Source of the DNA: Christiangramia portivictoriae DSM 23547
GTDB taxonomy: Bacteria; Bacteroidota; Bacteroidia; Flavobacteriales; Flavobacteriaceae
Direction of reading: 5' to 3'
DNA length: 64,000 bases
Assembly (NCBI RefSeq): GCF_000423045.1
Contig: NZ_KE383971.1
Span: 838,526 to 902,525, forward strand
Under the pieces are notes generated by a model. It was not told where the DNA came from. It saw nothing but the letters and a program-made list of their open reading frames with translations, and searched no databases. The translations under genes were made by a program, and so were the position numbers. Positions 26,400 through 34,821 of the stretch are shown here, in pieces (position 1 is the first letter of the stretch; each line of letters begins with the position of its first letter).

Positions 26400-28697
26400 C
26401 TAATCGTCTTTAACGTCGTACCTGTCCAGCATCATCACTTTATTCCACGCTTTCACAAAATCACGTACAAAGCGTTCCCTGCCATCTTCAGAACTGTAGA
26501 CTTCGGCAATATTTCTTAGCTGCGCGTTGGATCTAAAAATCAGGTCACAACGGGTTGCGGTATATTTCACAGTTCCGTTTTCGCGATCTTTTAAATCAAA
26601 GATCATTTCCTTGTCATTTTGTGGTACCCATTCGTAATCCATGCTTAGCAGCACTTTAAAGAAATCGTTGGTTAGAACACCTGGTCGATCTGTAAACAAA
26701 CCGTGACTGGAACGATCATAATTTTGCTCCAGCACTCTCAAACCTGCTGTAAGCACGGTCCATTCCGGAGCACTCAATGTAAGCAGCTGTGCTCTGTCCA
26801 GAAATATTCTTTCTGGTGGTACGTTGTAACCAACCTTATCGTTATGATAATTTTTGAATCCGTCTGAAACCGGTTTTAACCAGTCAAAACTTTCCTCATC
26901 GGTTTGTTCCTGGGTTGCATCGTTACGACCGGGTGTAAAAGGAACTTCGAGTTCATGACCGGCATCTTTTGCAGCTTTTTCAATCGCAGCACATCCACCA
27001 AGTACAATTAGATCTGCCAGCGAAACCTTTTCATTCCCACTCTGGCTGCCATCGAAGTTGGATTTCAAGGTTCTGTAAGTTTCAAGAACTCTGTTCAGTT
27101 CATCTGGCCTGTTAAGATCCCAATTGTTCTGAGGTTCCAGCGAAATATGGGCTCCATTGGCACCGCCACGTTTATCACTATTACGGTAGATAGCTGCGGA
27201 AGACCATGCTGCAGAAACCAAAGCAGACACACTTAAACCAGTGTCAAGGATCTTTCGTTTTAAAGCAGCTATATCACTACTATCAATGAGGTCATAATCT
27301 ATCTTCGGGATAGGATCCTGCCAAAGCAAATCTTCTTGCGGGACTTCCGGTCCAAGATATCGATCTTTCGGCCCCATGTCTCTATGGGTTAATTTATACC
27401 AGGCTCTTGAAAAAGCATCGGTAAAATAGTCAAAATCATTCAGGAATTTTTCGCATACCTTTCGATACTCTGGATCTACCTTTAAAGCGATATCTGAAGT
27501 CATCATCATCAAAAGATTCATTTTCCCTTCTTCATGCGCATCTGGTGTTTTTGGCGCATGTTCATCTACCGGTGTCCATTGTATGGCGCCGGCAGGACTT
27601 TCAGTCTTTTTCCATTCAAATTTGAACAGGTTCGTCAAATAATCATTATCCCAGGTTGTAGGATCTGGTGTCCAGGAGCCTTCTATCCCGTTGGTCATGG
27701 TATATTTTCCAAAACCGGTACCTTCAGGATTCTGCCAACCCATTCCCATGGCCTGCAAAGGAGCAGCTTCTGGCGCCGGACCAATTTTATCTGCGCTAAC
27801 CATCCCGTGGCTTTTTCCGAAGGCATGTCCACCCGCGATAAGAGCAACGGTTTCCTCATCGTTCATGGCCATACGCTTAAACGATTCTCTAATTGCCATA
27901 GCCGAATCCCTAGGTTCTCCATTTCCACCGGGTCCTTCCGGGTTTACGTAAATTAAAGCTTGGTGCGTAGCTGCCATTGGATTTTCCAGATCGCGATCAG
28001 GATCTGATGGTTCCCCTTTCCAACGAAGGTTCTGGGATACCATTTGTTCAGGATGCCCATCATAATACTCTCCAACATTGGATTCCTTAAATTCCTTTCC
28101 ATTCCAGAATTCCAATCCCCAGTAAGTACTACGATCTGGTTCCCAGGCATCGCGCCTTCCACCGGCATAACCAAAAGTGGGAAAATTCATGATTTCGAGA
28201 GCACAGTTCCCGGTTAAAACGATAAGATCTGCCCAGGAGAGAGAAGCTCCATATTTTTGCTTGATGGGCCAGATATGTCTTCTGGATTTATCAATATTCC
28301 CGTTATCCCACCAGGAATTAATAGGGCCAAAGCGCTGCATGGCCTGTCCAGCACCTCCACGACCATCGGCAATGCGGTATGTACCTGCAGAGTGCCAGGC
28401 CATTCGTATCATCTGTGGGCCATAGTTATTATAGTCTGCAGGCCACCAGTCTTTCGATTCTACCAGTAATTGCTTGATTTCATTTTTAAGCTTTTCAAGG
28501 TCAATTTTATTGAAGGCTTCTTTGTAATCGAAATCGCTTAAAGGATTCGCAACTGCTGGTTCCTGGTGTAAAAGTTCTACCTGTAGTCGGTTAGGCCATC
28601 AGTCATCAAGTTGTGGTTTTGAACCAATAGCTCCGCCAACACTGGTACCTCTAAAAGGACATTTTGCTAGATTGTCTGGATTGACCATGTCTTTCAT
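26400..28697 (-). pseudogene. katG: katG catalase-peroxidase interrupted by an in-frame TGA
   Basis: The full frame from ATG 28697 to 26400 is 766 codons, normal for KatG, and reads without frameshift, but codon 33 (28599-28601) is TGA. The surrounding residues are [16 protein letters not shown]; catalase-peroxidases have WWPN here, so a TGG tryptophan codon has become TGA by one base change. All later key residues are intact: distal Arg-Trp-His in [13 protein letters not shown], the Tyr in LIYVNPEGP and Met in RMAMNDEE of the cross-linked triad, and the proximal His in [12 protein letters not shown] restart at ATG 28412 would lack the N-terminal 95 residues. It is a recent pseudogene, or a sequence error. 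Other genes here use TGA as a normal stop. Confidence 0.8.
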
Positions 28698-29128
28698 ACT
28701 GAATGTTTTGAAGTTTTGAAATGAATTAAAATAAAACGTCAATATTTTTCTTCTGAAGTTCATTCTGAACATGCCAAACCTGTAAAATGGAATAGATAAG
28801 ATGTTATTCTCAACATTTTTAAAGCAAAGGGAGGTAAAAGGAAAATGGTGGACGTAATTAATTTTTAGTTTATGAGCAGAATTTAGAAAGATGTGGTAAC
28901 AATTTGGGAACTGCTGCGTTAAACTTTTTTTAAAAATTATATGCTGCGTCGCCCTGAAAGTGAAGAATTCGCAATAGCCAAGCTTAGTATTGCCATATTA
29001 GAAGAATTGCCGATAGCTTTCTGGTCTTGCTGAATCAGCCTTAGAAAGAAACTGAAGAAGTTTCGTTTTGCCAGTATGGGATTATATTTTCATAGTGGAG
29101 ATGATGGTTGCAAAAAGTATGAAGACAT
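28698..29128. other. Intergenic stretch of 431 bases upstream of katG
   Basis: Holds the katG promoter and the 3' flank of the response-regulator gene. I see no clear TTTG/TAnnTTTG pair and no RNA gene. A 30-codon plus-strand frame from ATG 28941 is open but has no supporting context. Confidence 0.35.
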
Positions 29129-29794
29129 TCAGATTAGTTGCAGGTCTTTCATGATCGAGATGAGATGAGGATTTGTATTTGCCCTGAATTCATCACGAAG
29201 TTCTTTCAGTCTTTTTTCGATCGCACTTTTACTACTAGGCCTGATATTCCTGTTCTTTAGTTCCATTTGAATCTGGTCCTGCGTATAACCATTGGCCAGA
29301 TACTTTACAATGCTGATCTCGAAATCGTTCAGGGTAAGAACATTGTTCTGGTTCATAATTCTTTCTATTGATGGTGAATTATAATTTTCTCCTTTATTCA
29401 GCTTCAGGATCGCTTCTTTCAATTCTTGTAAGCCATTCCTGTCCTTGCAAACATACGCATCAATATGACCGCTCGCCCAGAGCTCCTTCACTGTTTGAGG
29501 ATGATCTTCAATGGAATTCACAACAACTTTAAGGTTTGGGTCCAGCAATTTTACGGCTTCAATGAGTTCCCTGCCCGAAGAAATCTTTTCCTCACGATAA
29601 TCTGGTTTAAAGGAAAGATCGCAGATCAAAAGATCATAAGGGTTATTCTCCATAATCGCTTTTTTGGCCAGCAACCAGGCTTTATCACAATATTGCGCAT
29701 GATCTGCGTGGGCAATCTTCAGATCTTTCAGAACAAAAGAAACAGCATGATTGATGCTATCCATATCTTCAGCAACCAGAACCTTTTTAAACAT
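29129..29794 (-). CDS. Response regulator with an unusual C-terminal helix-turn-helix
   Basis: Receiver domain at residues 1-125 with acidic pair Glu9-Asp10, phospho-acceptor Asp59 in LLICDLSF, and a conserved VVNSIED segment. The output half begins with LTLNDFEISIVKYLANGYTQDQI, which resembles the first helices of LuxR/NarL-type DNA-binding domains, but the recognition part (PSSKSAIEKRLKELRDEF) departs from the usual LuxR pattern. It follows the TPR sensor kinase gene after 12 bases on the same strand, so the two form a cognate pair. Target genes are unknown. The type is common in Flavobacteriaceae next to TPR kinases. Confidence 0.85.
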   Translation of the reverse strand: MFKKVLVAEDMDSINHAVSFVLKDLKIAHADHAQYCDKAWLLAKKAIMENNPYDLLICDLSFKPDYREEKISSGRELIEAVKLLDPNLKVVVNSIEDHPQTVKELWASGHIDAYVCKDRNGLQELKEAILKLNKGENYNSPSIERIMNQNNVLTLNDFEISIVKYLANGYTQDQIQMELKNRNIRPSSKSAIEKRLKELRDEFRANTNPHLISIMKDLQLI

Positions 29795-29806
29795 AAAAGA
29801 GACAAA

Positions 29807-31726
29807 TTAGGTGGGAATCTGGATAGAAATTTTCAATCCTTTATCCGGTTCAGTTTCAAAATTAAGTTTTCCTTTGATAGAAAGAATACGGTTTTCCATA
29901 TTCCGCATGCCATTCCCGGTCTTTAAATTCTGGCTTGAAGTACCAATCCCATTGTCTGAATACTGAATCTGTAAGGAATTATGTTCTTCAGAAAATACGA
30001 TGGCAACCAGCGTGGCTTTACTGTGCTTTTTCATATTGACCATAATTTCCTGAAGTACACGATACAGAATAATCTTTTTTTCAGTACCCAGGTTGTACCA
30101 GTTCACCTGTTCTTCACCTTTTAAGATCAATCTCGCCTCTGCCGGCAGGCCGGAACTGAGTGTGGAAAGAAGGTGAGGCAGGTAATCTTCACCTACAGGA
30201 ATGTTGCTGTTTTCCCTGGAAATATTACGTGTGCGGTTATAAATGTGTTCCAGTTTATCCATAAGTTCGTTTGGCGCAATCGTGTTCATCCCGCTCATGA
30301 CATGGTACACATCATTTGCCAGTTCATCATGGATCTTTTTGGAAATCCTGGATTCTGTACGATGCGCTTCTCTTATTTTTTCCCTGCTGTGTCTTTGCCT
30401 CAGGTAATAAAATCCAAACCCTCCGCTAACTAAAACCAGCAAACCTCCAAGAGATAGTATGATGACCTGGTCCTGCAGTTGCTCCTTCTCTATAGTTTGC
30501 AGTGCGGTTCGATTTTCCAGTTGCTGGATCTCCTTCTGTTTCTGTTCTTCATCATAAGTGATCTTAGCGAACATATTTTTTGCCTGAGCATTTTCCAAAC
30601 GTATGCTATCGCTAAGCTGAATATAGCTTGCTGAAAGTTCTTTGACCGCTTCCAATGGCGATAGCTGTATCAATTTTTCGATCGCATTTAATTGAGACGT
30701 TTTACTATTGAGTTGGCTCGCAGTGATAAGCAGGCTATCTGCATAGAGTTTTGAAATATTCTCATCCTTATTCCGGTAATAATTCGCCAGATGATCATAA
30801 CTGGCCAGAAGGCCGTTTTTGCCATTATTTAAAAGCCTTATATTCCTGGCTTCTAACAGATCATCTTCCACATTTACGGTTGAATCCTGCAACCACCTGG
30901 TGTAAGCCAGATTATCTAAGAACCTGGCTTTAGAGAGAATATTCGTTGAATCAGATCTACGAAGGATGCTTTCAAAAACAGCTATGGCTTCATCGTAATT
31001 CTTTTGATCCTGGAGGGAAAGTGCAATATTGTTCAGATTACTTAAGCTGTCTTTGATATTAGCAGCAAATGCAAGAGCGTTTCTCCATTCACGTATGGCA
31101 TCACTTTGGAAACCCTGGTTACGATATGCTGTCGCAATAATGTTGTAAGCGGTACTAAAGTAAGTGGAGTCAATGGGATCCAGCAGTCTGAGGGCTTCAG
31201 CAGCAGTTTGTTGAGCTCCGGTATAATCTGTTAATCTGCTTTGTGCATTCGCCATCTCTATTGTTCTTTGCCCGGCCCTGGAAGAATCTCCATCAGCAAG
31301 GTGTAACTCCCTGGAGATAAAAGCATTTCTAAAATATTCTTTATAATTATTTATAGACCGATGAATAATGGCTTTGCGGTAGAAACCCATGGCTTCAAAA
31401 TGCATATTTCCATAGATCCTGGATTGATTGATCATTCTTGAGGAATAGACCAGAGAGCTGTCATAATACCTTAATTGATTATAGCTATAAATAACGCCAT
31501 CAAAAAGCTTTAGATGCACCGTATCATTATCGATCCTGGAAGAGTACAGACCATATTTAAAATTAGCAAGCATTTCTGCTGGCAACTTTGATTTTAATCC
31601 TTGCTGAAAATAATATTCTCCGCTGCTAGGTTTAATTTCTTCTGAACTGTTTTCCGAAGCCTGGGCACAAGCGATCAGGCTTAGACAGATACAGAGGTAG
31701 CTCAGGAAATACTTTGAGATTTGCAT
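29807..31726 (-). CDS. TPR-containing sensor histidine kinase (HisKA_3 type)
   Basis: A 639-residue sensor with a signal sequence ending LSLIACAQ, which also fits a lipobox at Cys20; a helical TPR region at about residues 60-330 (for example ALRLLDPIDSTYFSTAYNI, YDEAIAVFESILRRSDS); a coiled coil at about 380-412; a membrane helix at about 415-435 (ILSLGGLLVLVSGGFGFYY); then a NarL-type kinase with His in SKKIHDELANDVYHVMSG and an HATPase end (YSDNGIG, GNGMRNMENRI). The TPR domain is therefore outside the cytoplasm. It precedes the response regulator by 12 bases. The signal is unknown. Confidence 0.88.
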   Translation of the reverse strand: MQISKYFLSYLCICLSLIACAQASENSSEEIKPSSGEYYFQQGLKSKLPAEMLANFKYGLYSSRIDNDTVHLKLFDGVIYSYNQLRYYDSSLVYSSRMINQSRIYGNMHFEAMGFYRKAIIHRSINNYKEYFRNAFISRELHLADGDSSRAGQRTIEMANAQSRLTDYTGAQQTAAEALRLLDPIDSTYFSTAYNIIATAYRNQGFQSDAIREWRNALAFAANIKDSLSNLNNIALSLQDQKNYDEAIAVFESILRRSDSTNILSKARFLDNLAYTRWLQDSTVNVEDDLLEARNIRLLNNGKNGLLASYDHLANYYRNKDENISKLYADSLLITASQLNSKTSQLNAIEKLIQLSPLEAVKELSASYIQLSDSIRLENAQAKNMFAKITYDEEQKQKEIQQLENRTALQTIEKEQLQDQVIILSLGGLLVLVSGGFGFYYLRQRHSREKIREAHRTESRISKKIHDELANDVYHVMSGMNTIAPNELMDKLEHIYNRTRNISRENSNIPVGEDYLPHLLSTLSSGLPAEARLILKGEEQVNWYNLGTEKKIILYRVLQEIMVNMKKHSKATLVAIVFSEEHNSLQIQYSDNGIGTSSQNLKTGNGMRNMENRILSIKGKLNFETEPDKGLKISIQIPT

Positions 31727-32002
31727 TTAGCGAAAATATATAAAAACTGAGGAACCCAGAATACTTAATTGGAAAGTTTGAAAACTAGCAAAGAATGCAA
31801 GCCAATCCAGCTTTTGCAGACGAATTCCGAAGATTTTATCAGGGGATATGGTGTCACGGGACAGAACAAATTCTGAAGTTGATAAATCACAATACAATTC
31901 TAACTGTTTCTAATGTAAATCATCACTTATACTTCGGCATTTTTAATTTTTTAAAATTCCAATCTTGTGATATTTTGCGCGACAATTTCAGAATATATTA
32001 GT

Positions 32003-32921
32003 TCAATTATCGATCTCATTATTCCTAAACAAAGTAGGGGAGAGCTCTCGTTGTTTACTTCTGGTTAAATATTTCCGAAGCACACCTCCAGAAACCCTGT
32101 TCACATCAAATTCTATCACAAAAGCGTTCTTATCCACTTCATGCAAAATTCTATAGGCCTTTTTGGTATCTATCCTGTTTACAACCGTATGGATAATCTT
32201 TAGATCCTACTTTCCTCCCTGACTTCCGTATCCTTTACTACCGTTATAGATCGTTAATCCCTGGCCTATATTCTTAAGCAAAGCGATCTGCATTTCTTTA
32301 GATTTTTCGGTAACGATCATGAGTCCAACATAATCTTCGAAACCTTCCAGGATAAGGTCTATGGTTTTTGCAGTAATAATATAGGTTAGTACAGAATACA
32401 TGGCAACTTCGATCGAGAATAGTAAACTAGCCAGTAAAAAAAGCACCACGTTGAACCAGAAAATGATAAGACCAATGGAAATTCCTGTTTTTTCATTGAG
32501 GAAAATTCCCAGGATCTCGCTCCCGTCCAGAACAGACCCGTTTTTTATGGCGAGGCCAATTCCTGCACCCAGAAATAAACCGCCAAATATTGAGATAAGC
32601 AATTTATCTTCTGTAATGGATTGAAAGTTCTCGAAAGAATGATGAGGGAAAGTACAAGTACTGAGATATTGACCGTATGACAGTTTTTCGTGAGATGGTA
32701 AACCAGCCTATTACAAAGAACGGTATGCTAATGACTGGCAGAATAATTGATATTTCTATCCACGTGATTTTGCTTAGAAGAATTGAAATTCCGGTTACTC
32801 CGCCATCCAGAAAGCCGTTGGGAAGCAAAAAAGCTTTTAGTCCAAGGCTGGCTAGAAAAACTGCGAGTGCCAGCTGACCAATTTCCCAAACCAAATTTGC
32901 CTGTAAAAATCTTTTTATCAT
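32003..32921 (-). pseudogene. yitT: yitT-like membrane protein gene with frameshift and internal stop
   Basis: Three pieces of one YitT-family protein (DUF161 membrane part plus DUF2179) lie in order. The first helices (AVFLASLGLKAFLLPNGFLDGG) run from 32921 in one frame to about 32670. The rest (TEDKLLISIFGGLFLGAGIG, VLDGSEILG) is in the frame displaced by one base. That frame then stops at TAG 32207-32209 after GSQGGK, but continues in frame with DLKIIHTVVNRIDTKKAY to a TGA at 32003. The total length is 919 bases, one more than a multiple of three, fitting a single-base insertion. Two independent lesions make a real pseudogene more likely than one sequencing error. Confidence 0.82.
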
Positions 32922-32950
32922 ACAGTACAGTTCTTACTGAAATGAACTTC

Positions 32951-33133
32951 TCAGTTACCTTTTTCTGCTGATTTTATCTTATCTATTTCCTTCAGAATTT
33001 CGTTGGCTTCATGCATTTTATCGTCACTCAGTTTTCTATTACTGGTGGATAAGCGATGAGCTTCCTCAAGAAGTTGTTTGTACTTTAAATTCAATTTTTC
33101 AACTTCAGATTTCTTTTTAAATAAACCGAACAT
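32951..33133 (-). CDS. Lacal_2735 family small protein (DUF6435)
   Basis: A 60-residue charged protein starting MFGLFKKKSEVEKL, with the coiled-coil-like YKQLLEEAHRLSTSNRKLSD and HEANEILKEIDKIK that define the Lacal_2735 family of Flavobacteriaceae. The family has no known function. The size is normal and the reading frame complete. It stands alone, upstream of the broken yitT-like gene on the same strand. Confidence 0.8.
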   Translation of the reverse strand: MFGLFKKKSEVEKLNLKYKQLLEEAHRLSTSNRKLSDDKMHEANEILKEIDKIKSAEKGN

Positions 33134-33288
33134 AACTTTTTCTTTAAATATAGTTTAAAGTATTTATTATAAATCTTTTATGAGTGGTTGTTTTGGCAGC
33201 GCTAGCCTCAGGATAGACATACTAAAAGTGGTTGACAGCCGATGATTTTATGTTTAAAGTATGCAGATAAGCAACGATCTATAAAATG

Positions 33289-34539
33289 CTAATATTTCAG
33301 TTTCGTGAGATAACACTTAATTTTTTCGCCTCTTACGGCCGGTTTACCAGGTTCTTCAGCACATTCGCATAATTTCGTGCTTCCGTAGTCATTTAATTTC
33401 TCATGAGCATCGGAGCGAGCCCAAATAGATACCAGTGCATTTTGATCAGGATTTTCTTCACAGTCGCCATCTATTTCAAAGGCATGTATGGTATTTTCAT
33501 AAAAGTAGACCAGTGGATCTCGATCATAGGATGAGGTGGTCCACATTTTGAATTCGTTAGGCATTCCTGTATCAAATTCTACTATCCTTTCCTTTTCATT
33601 TTCAGAAATGCTGGTAACCTTTTCATTATGATCCCGAACAGCGAAGGTTTTGAATTGATTCATACATGCAGGCTCTCGCATCGTATAATACAATTCTGAA
33701 GTGGCGTGATGATGGTATGGATACAAAGTGTTTACGGCCTGCACGGTCATTCCAACTTCAGCACCAACTTCCTCTCCATTGATCTTTTCAATCCGTAATA
33801 AACCCCAATGTCCAAAAATCTCAGCATAGGCATAACCACCTCTTACTTTCGCATTATTTCTCTGGTTTCTTTCACTTTCTTCAGCATACATGGGAAACCA
33901 ACCTGCAGAAGCCCAGAGATTTGGTAGCGCTCGTGCACTAACGTCAAAAGGAAAATTACGAGGCGTCTTCACCTGATCACCCGTGACCATTATATTAAAA
34001 TTTTCAGAGAACAAAAGCCCCGCCTTTTTAACTTCAGGATCACTTACTTTTGAATCGAAAAATTCCTGAAACGTCATTCTGTTCAACCACTGAGCGACTT
34101 CTGATCTTGCTTCCAGTTCACCACCGGGACTATAGAGCCAGTCCACATTTCCTCTTGCCGCGAAGCATGCTTTCGCCGCATCAGGATTGTGCAGTATCTG
34201 GTAAATATTCTTAACCATGAGTTGCATGTCACGGCGATCCATAATGCATAACTTGCTTATCCCATCAACAGTTTCATAAGTCGCGACATCTGAATTCTGA
34301 CATTTGCTGCCTTCAGGAGAGGTAGTTAACGCCACCGCGTAAGCCTCGAGATACTGTAAAGATTCTTTCCATAGAATGTCAATATACTTTTGTTCCTCTT
34401 CTGAATATACTTCAGATTCTTCAAGGCATTCGAACTTCGCATTCTTCAGTTCGTCTGGATCAATAAAATCAGGAATTTTCTGAGCGTAGCTGAAGTTATA
34501 GGCTGTCAATGCAATCATGACGCTAAGTAAATATTTCAT
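33289..34539 (-). CDS. Secreted cupin protein with a DMSP-lyase-like metal motif
   Basis: A 416-residue protein with a signal peptide (MKYLLSVMIALTAYNFSYAQ). The C-terminal half is a cupin: motif 1 reads His276-x-His278-xxx-Glu282-x-Tyr284 in YPYHHHATSELYYTM, and a later ENTIHAFE supplies His352. The H-x-H-xxx-E-x-Y pattern with a tyrosine is the signature of cupin DMSP lyases (DddQ/DddW/DddL group), in which the tyrosine removes a proton from dimethylsulfoniopropionate. The 200-residue N-terminal region with several cysteines (ECLEE, SKCQN, KLCIM, ACFAARG) has no counterpart in the small bacterial DMSP lyases. The activity is a hypothesis; other cupin enzymes are possible. Confidence 0.6.
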   Translation of the reverse strand: MKYLLSVMIALTAYNFSYAQKIPDFIDPDELKNAKFECLEESEVYSEEEQKYIDILWKESLQYLEAYAVALTTSPEGSKCQNSDVATYETVDGISKLCIMDRRDMQLMVKNIYQILHNPDAAKACFAARGNVDWLYSPGGELEARSEVAQWLNRMTFQEFFDSKVSDPEVKKAGLLFSENFNIMVTGDQVKTPRNFPFDVSARALPNLWASAGWFPMYAEESERNQRNNAKVRGGYAYAEIFGHWGLLRIEKINGEEVGAEVGMTVQAVNTLYPYHHHATSELYYTMREPACMNQFKTFAVRDHNEKVTSISENEKERIVEFDTGMPNEFKMWTTSSYDRDPLVYFYENTIHAFEIDGDCEENPDQNALVSIWARSDAHEKLNDYGSTKLCECAEEPGKPAVRGEKIKCYLTKLKY

Positions 34540-34821
34540 ATCAATGATTTTAAATTATTCCATGTTTGATACTGCATTTAAAACTAGCCTGGGACCAGAT
34601 TGATGATTTTCTTTTCCGAATTTGTAACAATAGATTTGTTAAGTCATTCTTATCCAATATACATATGAGATCACAAATCTCTTTTTCGATAGATGCACAT
34701 TCCATTTACACAACTCACAGGCTTTCGTTCCGAAATCTATTATTACTACAGCTTCCTGCTTCAGCAATAAACAGCAAACTGTAATTTTACTGTTGTAGGC
34801 TGCCACGGCAAATTCTTATTT

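Noticed and set aside
26400..28697. TGA in katG read as tryptophan or selenocysteine
   Set aside because: Other genes here end at TGA (for example the gene ending at 3069), so TGA is a stop in this genome, and no selenocysteine insertion element is visible; the position is a normal tryptophan in the family.
28941..29033. 30-codon plus-strand open frame with ATG at 28941
   Set aside because: No ribosome-binding site, no family resemblance and no neighbouring gene arrangement in support; equally likely by chance in a 431-base gap.
31795..32001. Plus-strand open frame upstream of the TPR kinase
   Set aside because: No recognisable domain or ribosome-binding site, and it ends right at the 3' end of the yitT-like pseudogene on the other strand.
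34566..34784. Plus-strand 72-codon frame in the gap beside the cupin gene
   Set aside because: Composition and lack of neighbours suggest a chance open frame in an intergenic region.
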